Below, piece after piece: positions 44,858 to 49,844 of a DNA stretch of 49,844 nt. The position numbers and the translations under genes were made by a program. The notes under the pieces were generated by a model. The model saw only the letters and a list, made by a program, of their open reading frames with translations. It searched no databases and was not told where the DNA came from. The DNA is taken from assembly GCA_052034745.1 (NCBI GenBank), contig JBPOIF010000009.1, positions 1-49,844 on the forward strand. Direction: 5' to 3'. Every line of letters starts with the position of its first letter. Positions within the stretch are counted from its first letter, which is position 1. Origin of the DNA: UBA4124 sp052034745 (GTDB lineage Bacteria > Patescibacteriota > Minisyncoccia > Phycocordibacterales > UBA9973).

Positions 44858-45934
44858 ATGAACAAAGACTATTACAAAACACTCGGTATAGAAAAAAGTG
44901 CCTCAAAGGACGACATCAAGCGTGCGTTCCATAAACTCGCGCACAAGTATCACCCTGACAAAAGTGGCGGCGATGAAGCCAAGTTCAAAGAAGTAAACGA
45001 AGCCTATCAAGTGCTCTCTGATGAAGGAAAGCGCGCTCAATACGATCAGTTCGGAAATGCCGGACCTCAAGGAGGCTTTGGAGGACAGGGTGGATTTGGT
45101 GGCTTCGACTTTTCAAACTTTGGAGGATTTCAAGGTACTGATGGAGCAATGGAGTTTGATCTCGGAGACATGTTCGGGGACTTTTTTGGAGGCGGTGGTC
45201 GCAACAAGAAACGTCGAGGAGGTGACTTGCAGACGAGCATCTCACTTGATTTCAAAGACGCGATTTTCGGTATCGAAAAAGAGATTCGCATTACAAAACC
45301 TTCGACTTGTACGACTTGTAAAGGAAGTGGAGCAAAGCCAGGAACAGAGCTCCATACATGTAGTCAATGTAACGGCAACGGTACGGTGCGCAACATTCAG
45401 CGTACGATTCTTGGCTCGATTGCGACGACACAGACCTGTGACAAATGTCACGGCGTAGGAAAGATCCCCAAGGATCCTTGTGGTATCTGTCATGGCAAGG
45501 GCGTCGTCAACGAACCGCGTACGATCTCTATCAATGTCCCTGCTGGTATCCAAAACGGTGAGACACTTCGTCTCTCAAGTATGGGAGAAGCTATCTCTGG
45601 TGGACAATCAGGTGATCTGTATGTACGAGTCGCTGTCGGAACGCACAAGAGTATCACTCGAGAACGCTACGACCTCGTCACCACACTCCAGATCAAACTT
45701 TCTGATGCGCTCCTTGGTGCGCAGTATGCAGTGGAGACGCTCGATGGATCAAAGCCGATCACGGTTCCTGCGGGGACAAAGATAGGGGATACTGTTGTAC
45801 TCAAAGGTCTCGGAGTACCAAGTGCCGCTTCAAAGCGGGGCAACTTCGTCGTGAAGCTCAACATCAAGCTCCCTGAAAAGCTTTCAAAGAAAGCAAAAGA
45901 GATCATCGAAGAGCTCAAGAAGGAGGGAATATAG
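44858..45934 (+). CDS. dnaJ: Chaperone DnaJ (Hsp40)
   Basis: 358 aa. J domain residues 1-65 with the HPD motif in YHPDKSGG. A Gly/Phe-rich linker (GGFGGQGGFGGFDFSNFGG) follows, then four zinc repeats CTTCKGSG, CSQCNGNG, CDKCHGVG and CGICHGKG, and the C-terminal substrate domains ending KKAKEIIEELKKEGI. Complete type I DnaJ that delivers clients to DnaK and stimulates its ATPase. Confidence 0.98.
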   Translation: MNKDYYKTLGIEKSASKDDIKRAFHKLAHKYHPDKSGGDEAKFKEVNEAYQVLSDEGKRAQYDQFGNAGPQGGFGGQGGFGGFDFSNFGGFQGTDGAMEFDLGDMFGDFFGGGGRNKKRRGGDLQTSISLDFKDAIFGIEKEIRITKPSTCTTCKGSGAKPGTELHTCSQCNGNGTVRNIQRTILGSIATTQTCDKCHGVGKIPKDPCGICHGKGVVNEPRTISINVPAGIQNGETLRLSSMGEAISGGQSGDLYVRVAVGTHKSITRERYDLVTTLQIKLSDALLGAQYAVETLDGSKPITVPAGTKIGDTVVLKGLGVPSAASKRGNFVVKLNIKLPEKLSKKAKEIIEELKKEGI

Positions 45935-45938
45935 GAAG

Positions 45939-45973
45939 AGTAGCTACTAGCTCTTAGCTTCTAGCGACTAGCA
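45939..45973. repeat. TAGC-rich repeat near the dnaJ terminator
   Basis: GTAGCTACTAGCTCTTAGC and following units; shares TTAGCTTCTAGC with 10883-10923, also next to a terminator. Confidence 0.6.
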
Positions 45974-45974
45974 T

Positions 45975-46000
45975 AAAAAGCCTTAGAAATAAGGCTTTTT
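45975..46000 (+). terminator. Terminator of dnaJ
   Basis: AAAAAGCCTT/AAGGCTTTTT with a six-base loop. Confidence 0.9.
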
Positions 46001-46004
46001 ATGT

Positions 46005-46033
46005 TTGACTTTTGTGATCATATATGCTATAAT
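46005..46033 (+). promoter_or_regulatory. Promoter of the 46115 gene
   Basis: TTGACT 46005-46010, 17-base spacer, TATAAT 46028-46033. Confidence 0.8.
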
Positions 46034-46114
46034 ATACGCATAAAGTTCTTTGAACGTTTTTATGGTTTCCAGAGTTTCTACGAGGAAATTGTGGTAACCA
46101 TAAAAACAAAATGC

Positions 46115-46282
46115 ATGAAATATTTTAATGTTTTAAGTTTCGGTTTAATCTTTGCTTTTATTGTAATCTTCGTGAGTTCAGTGGAAAGCAAGAATATTTA
46201 CGCTCTCGGCGTAGCTGAGCTGTTTGGTTTTGCAGCAATCGTTTGTTTTCGAAAAGCAAACAAAAAACCGGTAATTTCTTAA
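46115..46282 (+). CDS. Small membrane protein, 55 aa
   Basis: Two membrane helices: VLSFGLIFAFIVIFVSSV (about residues 5-22) and IYALGVAELFGFAAIVCF (about 27-44), with a basic tail RKANKKPVIS. The longer frame from 46001 is excluded by the promoter. A GTG at 46091, eight codons upstream in frame, has GAGGA five bases before it and could be the true start. Not recognised. Confidence 0.6.
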   Translation: MKYFNVLSFGLIFAFIVIFVSSVESKNIYALGVAELFGFAAIVCFRKANKKPVIS

Positions 46283-46298
46283 AAACATATCTGATTCT

Positions 46299-46324
46299 AA
46301 GCCTCCTTCGGGAGGCTTTTTTTG
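46299..46324 (+). terminator. Rho-independent terminator
   Basis: AAGCCTCC/GGAGGCTT with TTCG loop and T run. Confidence 0.9.
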
Positions 46325-46339
46325 TTGGCTTTTTTCAGG

Positions 46340-46345
46340 TACACT
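46340..46345 (+). promoter_or_regulatory. -10 element of lysS
   Basis: TACACT exactly seven bases before the ATG at 46352. Confidence 0.5.
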
Positions 46346-46351
46346 ACGCCC

Positions 46352-47815
46352 ATGTCATCCATCGAAGACCTCCGAAATGAGCGCCTGAAAAAGAAGGCCA
46401 TATTGCTCGAAAAAGGGCTTGATCCCTACCCAAACGAATCTCATCGCACCGATACGATCGAGGTGTTTGTCGACCGATTTACTCTCTATGAGTCGGGCAA
46501 AGACGCGATCACACTCGCAGGACGCATCATGAGCAAGCGCGGACAAGGTGGTCTGAGCTTCCTCGATATATTTGATGGTACAGGAAAGACACAGCTTGTC
46601 TTTAAACGAGACGAGATGGACGAGGTGCTGTATGACCTTCTCGTAGACACAGTCGATGTGGGAGACTTTCTCGAAGTCGCCGGACATGCCTATACCACAC
46701 AGCGCGGGGCACAAAGCCTGTTTGCGCATTCATGGCGCATGCTTTCAAAGTCACTTCGGCCTATCCCTGACGGATGGTATGGACTCAAAGATGAAGATGA
46801 TCGACTTCGTCTGCGGTATCTCGATATCCTCCAGGATGCTGGTGTTGCCGGTATGGTAAAGAAGCGTTCGGTATTTTGGAATACAATGCGAAGCTTTCTC
46901 CTTGCGCAAGATTTTGTCGAAGTAGAAACACCAGTGCTCGAAAATACGACTGGAGGAGCTGACGCTCGACCATTTGTCACGCACCACAACGCGCTCGATA
47001 TCGACGTATATCTTCGTATCTCAGCAGGAGAACTTTGGCAAAAGAAGCTCATGGTTGCAGGTATTCCTCGCACTTTTGAGATTGGGCGCATCTTCCGCAA
47101 TGAAGGCATGTCTGCGGAACACCTCCAAGACTACACGCAGATGGAGTTCTACATGGCGTACAGCGATTATCAGAAAGGAATGGAGATGGTACAGGCGCTC
47201 TATCGTGAAGTTGCCGAAAAGACATTTGGCACCACGACATTTACGATCAAGGGCTTTACCGTAGATCTCGCAACTGAGTGGGCGATGTATGACTTTTGTG
47301 CACTCATCAAGGAAGAGTACGCTATCGATCCGCTCGCGACAACCGTAGATGCAGTCGAAAGTGCGCTCAAACAGCACGATATCGAGTATGACAAAGCAAC
47401 ACTTTCTATCGAACGCGGTGTCGACCTCCTCTGGAAAAAGATCCGCAAAGGGCTCGGTGGACCAGGATTCCTCGTCAATGTTCCTGTCTATCTCGAACCA
47501 CTCGCAAAGAAAAATCGCGATGGGAGCGAGACCGTAGAACGATTCCAAGTGATTATCGCGGGTTCTGAAGTCGGAAAAGGGTTCAGTGAGCTCAACGATC
47601 CAGTCGATCAGCGCGAGCGCTTCATGAAGCAACAAGCACTCCGTGACGCAGGAGATGATGAAGCACAGATGGCAGATATGGAGTACGTCGAAGCGATGGA
47701 GTACGGTATGCCACCCGCATTTGGTTTCGGTGTCTCAGAACGACTCTTCTCATTCCTCCTCGACAAACCAGTCCGCGAAGCACAAATCTTCCCACTGATG
47801 CGACCAAGAGAGTAA
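46352..47815 (+). CDS. lysS: Lysyl-tRNA synthetase, class II
   Basis: 487 aa. The OB-fold anticodon domain has AGRIMSKRGQGGLSFLDIFD (residues about 48-67). Class II motif 2 reads RIFRNEGMSAEHLQDYTQME, where most bacterial LysRS have NPEFT, and motif 3 reads AFGFGVSERLFSFLLDKPVR. ATG 46352 is chosen over 46322 because the latter overlaps the terminator. It charges tRNA-Lys. The next start overlaps its stop (TAATG). Confidence 0.94.
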   Translation: MSSIEDLRNERLKKKAILLEKGLDPYPNESHRTDTIEVFVDRFTLYESGKDAITLAGRIMSKRGQGGLSFLDIFDGTGKTQLVFKRDEMDEVLYDLLVDTVDVGDFLEVAGHAYTTQRGAQSLFAHSWRMLSKSLRPIPDGWYGLKDEDDRLRLRYLDILQDAGVAGMVKKRSVFWNTMRSFLLAQDFVEVETPVLENTTGGADARPFVTHHNALDIDVYLRISAGELWQKKLMVAGIPRTFEIGRIFRNEGMSAEHLQDYTQMEFYMAYSDYQKGMEMVQALYREVAEKTFGTTTFTIKGFTVDLATEWAMYDFCALIKEEYAIDPLATTVDAVESALKQHDIEYDKATLSIERGVDLLWKKIRKGLGGPGFLVNVPVYLEPLAKKNRDGSETVERFQVIIAGSEVGKGFSELNDPVDQRERFMKQQALRDAGDDEAQMADMEYVEAMEYGMPPAFGFGVSERLFSFLLDKPVREAQIFPLMRPRE

Positions 47816-48453
47816 TGAAAATCACAAAATTTGAACAATCTGGATTTATTTTAGAAGCCAAAGACGGTTTTACTTTGGCTCTTGATATCGGCAACAAAAC
47901 ACCCGTTGAAAGACTCGCTGGTTTGTCAGTAGACGCAATGGTTGTTTCGCATATCCATGGAGATCATTTCTATCTTGAGTCAATCAAAGCACTTTCTCCA
48001 AAGACGTTGTATTTGAATACTGAATGCGCGGATGCACTCAGTGAAGAATCTTTGGTCTCTGAGATAGTTCGGGTCAAAGTAGGAGATGTTCAAAAAATTG
48101 GTAATTTTGTTGTTCATTTTTTCAATGTCGATCATGGCCCGCATCTCTCAGTTCCTCTCGCAGAAAACTTCGGACTTTTAATCGAAGGAGACGATGAGAA
48201 AATTTACTTCTGTGGTGATATGTGTGTTCCGTCAGGTATGCCTGTAGACGATCTCTCAGTGGACTACATATTACTTCCTGTTGGTGGATATTACACTTTT
48301 GATCCTCAAGAGGCGTTTGATTTTGCAAAACAATTTAAAAAAATTCAAACCATAATCCCGATGCACTTCGAGAAAAACAACTTTGTTGATCCGATAAGAA
48401 GAGACGAATTTGTGGAGATTGCAAAGAATAATTTTATGATAGATATTCTATAA
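47815..48453 (+). CDS. MBL-fold metal-dependent hydrolase
   Basis: 212 aa. The zinc motif HIHGDH (H46, H48, D50, H51) is intact. Further ligands are likely H126 region (FFNVDHGPHLS), the Asp of IYFCGDMCV and the His of TIIPMHFEKN. The pattern resembles UlaG-like hydrolases. Substrate unknown. Begins at the last base of the lysS stop, so it is co-transcribed with it. Confidence 0.88.
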   Translation: MKITKFEQSGFILEAKDGFTLALDIGNKTPVERLAGLSVDAMVVSHIHGDHFYLESIKALSPKTLYLNTECADALSEESLVSEIVRVKVGDVQKIGNFVVHFFNVDHGPHLSVPLAENFGLLIEGDDEKIYFCGDMCVPSGMPVDDLSVDYILLPVGGYYTFDPQEAFDFAKQFKKIQTIIPMHFEKNNFVDPIRRDEFVEIAKNNFMIDIL

Positions 48454-48458
48454 ATTTT

Positions 48459-48785
48459 ATGCCTTCAAAAAATGTAAAACTTGTTGTTTTTGTTCCGCTT
48501 AGTCATTCGGATATTGTGAGACAGGCCCTTGGTGAAGCTGGCGCAGGTAAAATTGGAAATTATGATTTTTGCTCATTTTCTAGTCGCGGTGTTGGGAGAT
48601 ATAAGGGCAATGAAAATTCAGATCCTTTTATAGGAGAAAAAGGAGTTCTTGAATCAGTAGAAGAAGAACGAGTAGAAGTTCTCGTTCCGAGAGAGATACT
48701 AAAAGAGGTAATAGAAAAGATGAAATCAGTTCACCCTTATGAAGAAGTCGCTTTTGATATTTATCCGTTAGAAGATTTTGAGTAA
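48459..48785 (+). CDS. YqfO/NIF3 insert-like protein
   Basis: 108 aa. GEAGAGKIGNYDFCSFSSRG and SDPFIGEKGVLESVEEERVE match the CutA-like domain inserted in NIF3/YqfO proteins, and HPYEEVAFDIYPL is the typical end. Here the domain stands alone, as in free YqfO-domain proteins. Function unknown, perhaps metal or ligand binding. Six bases after the MBL gene. Confidence 0.88.
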   Translation: MPSKNVKLVVFVPLSHSDIVRQALGEAGAGKIGNYDFCSFSSRGVGRYKGNENSDPFIGEKGVLESVEEERVEVLVPREILKEVIEKMKSVHPYEEVAFDIYPLEDFE

Positions 48786-48788
48786 AGT

Positions 48789-49184
48789 ATGATTCATATA
48801 AAATACAAACTAGACAGGTCGGATAAGCACGGCATTGGGTTATTTACAGACGAAGATTTGAAAGCGGGGCAACTTGTTTATACTGCGAGCCCACTTCTTG
48901 ATGTGAATATTACGCAAGAACAATTTGATTCTTTGAGTGAGCGAGAGAAAGAAGAGTTTCGTTGGTGGGGATTTTTTGATGAAGCATCACAAAAATGGCA
49001 TGTTGATTTTGACGTTTCAAAATTTATCAACCACTCTTTTGAAGGAACAATTACTCAAGACAAAAATCATACTGAGGCCTATCTTATAACAACTCGTGAC
49101 ATAAAGAAGGGTGAAGAACTTACTCAAAACTATCTTGAATTCGAAAGTGAAGAAGATTTAAAACATAGAGGAATCATTAAATAA
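48789..49184 (+). CDS. SET domain protein (putative lysine methyltransferase)
   Basis: 131 aa, little more than a bare SET domain. DKHGIGLFTDEDLKAGQLVY is the N-terminal SET strand region. KFINHSFEGTI matches the NHS motif for SAM binding. YLITTRDIKKGEELTQNYLEF is the C-terminal catalytic part with its Tyr. Pre- and post-SET domains are lacking. The substrate is unknown; a ribosomal or other basic protein is possible. Confidence 0.88.
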   Translation: MIHIKYKLDRSDKHGIGLFTDEDLKAGQLVYTASPLLDVNITQEQFDSLSEREKEEFRWWGFFDEASQKWHVDFDVSKFINHSFEGTITQDKNHTEAYLITTRDIKKGEELTQNYLEFESEEDLKHRGIIK

Positions 49185-49185
49185 T

Positions 49186-49716
49186 ATGAAAAAACCAACG
49201 CTTCTAGTAACATTTGGTTTTCCTGGCTCTGGTAAGTCATATTTTTCTGAAAAACTTTCAAAAGAAAAAGAATTCTTTCATATCAATTCTGATATTATTC
49301 GATTTACACTTTTTAAAAACCCTTCGTTTACAAAAGAAGAACATGAAGGAGTTTTTGCACTTATGGATCTTATAACTGAAAATTTACTCAAATCCGGAAT
49401 AAGTGTTATCTATGATTGCAATACAAATCTTCGTTCACACCGAACAAGAATAAGAAACTTAGCGAAGAAATCTAAGGCTAATCATTGCTTAATCTGGATA
49501 AAAACAGATATAAAACTTGCAGAAAAAAGACTAGAAAAGAGGTTAAAAATAAAAGATGGAAAAAAGAAACTTATGTACAGACCTGTGACCCTTGAAACTC
49601 TCCACAATTTAAAAAATGAAATGCAAATGCCAAAGGGTACCGAAAAATTTATAATAATAGAAGGACACCTACCATTTTCAAAACAAATTAAAACACTAGA
49701 TAAAATATTTAAATGA
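49186..49716 (+). CDS. P-loop kinase-like ATPase
   Basis: 176 aa. Walker A GFPGSGKS is at residues 11-18. Then HINSDIIRFTLFKN and VIYDCNTNLRSHRTRIRNLA resemble the substrate loop of zeta-toxin-like and polynucleotide-kinase-like enzymes, and LAEKRLEKRL forms a lid-type Arg helix. It is probably a small-molecule or nucleotide kinase. No antitoxin is seen. One base after the SET gene. Confidence 0.8.
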   Translation: MKKPTLLVTFGFPGSGKSYFSEKLSKEKEFFHINSDIIRFTLFKNPSFTKEEHEGVFALMDLITENLLKSGISVIYDCNTNLRSHRTRIRNLAKKSKANHCLIWIKTDIKLAEKRLEKRLKIKDGKKKLMYRPVTLETLHNLKNEMQMPKGTEKFIIIEGHLPFSKQIKTLDKIFK

Positions 49717-49844
49717 GTATGCAATCACGAGCAGTATCAAAAGAAGCCGTCTATGCAGTGCTCCGGCATTATGTCGGGCAGTATCGCAAGTATCCTATCG
49801 CAACCGCAATTGCGTTTGTTTTGCCTGCTATCGGTACCATTCTC
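49713..49844 (+). CDS. Probable ABC transporter, N-terminal fragment
   Basis: Starts at ATG 49713, overlapping the preceding TGA (ATGA), and is cut by the window end after 44 codons. The visible part, KEAVYAVLRHYVGQYRKYP then IATAIAFVLPAIGTIL, is a cytosolic stretch leading into the first membrane helix, as in ABC exporter permease-ATPase fusions. No ATPase motif is visible, so this call is tentative. Confidence 0.4.
   Translation, partial: MSMQSRAVSKEAVYAVLRHYVGQYRKYPIATAIAFVLPAIGTIL

Overview
The window looks like a chromosomal segment of a Candidate Phyla Radiation (Patescibacteria) bacterium, most likely of the Parcubacteria/Paceibacteria side. The reasons are the very compact gene layout, a short alanyl-tRNA synthetase without the C-terminal domains, a PriA that keeps its zinc cysteines but lacks a Walker A motif, small ribosomal proteins, several conserved membrane proteins of unknown function, and many promoters placed so close to start codons that the mRNAs must be leaderless or nearly so. 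UGA is used as a stop, so the code is standard. The exact lineage cannot be fixed from the sequence alone.

Layout. Positions 1-4400 hold single-gene transcription units (mostly unknown proteins, one DUF1543 protein, one methyltransferase), each with its own promoter and hairpin terminator; two of the promoters are an identical 41-nt repeat. Positions 4400-9910 hold three tRNA genes (Glu, Val, Ser), each with a partial duplicate nearby. The last two bracket a large primase-like protein and a GIY-YIG protein. Positions 9910-17120 are housekeeping: thioredoxin reductase, then rpsU-ybeY-ftsA-ftsZ and priA on the minus strand, and mreB divergent from priA.

Positions 17120-21450 are an AT-rich accessory region of small unknown genes interspersed with at least four copies of a roughly 60-bp element ending in inverted GTTCGAA/TCCGAAC-type boxes. 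Two copies begin inside the stop codon of the preceding gene, which makes the region look like a gene-cassette (integron-like) array. No integrase lies in the window.

Positions 21495-36567 hold a clamp-loader-like protein, frr, a site-2 protease, a sigma-region-4/HARE-HTH regulator, membrane proteins, mltG, a DnaQ-like exonuclease, mnmA, an MgtC-like protein, an M3 peptidase, alaS and a PilM/FtsA-like pair. Positions 36611-40649 are the ribosomal/transcription operon infA-rpmJ-rpsM-rpsK-rpsD-rpoA-rplQ-rplM-rpsI. Positions 41075-45934 are the chaperone cluster grpE, a divergent PaaX/Cas2-like regulator, dnaK and dnaJ. Between dnaK and dnaJ lies a separate small transcription unit with a leader RNA that can form two mutually exclusive structures, the second pairing with a start codon. 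The window ends with lysS, an MBL-fold hydrolase, a YqfO-like protein, a SET-domain protein, a P-loop kinase-like protein and the beginning of a probable ABC transporter.
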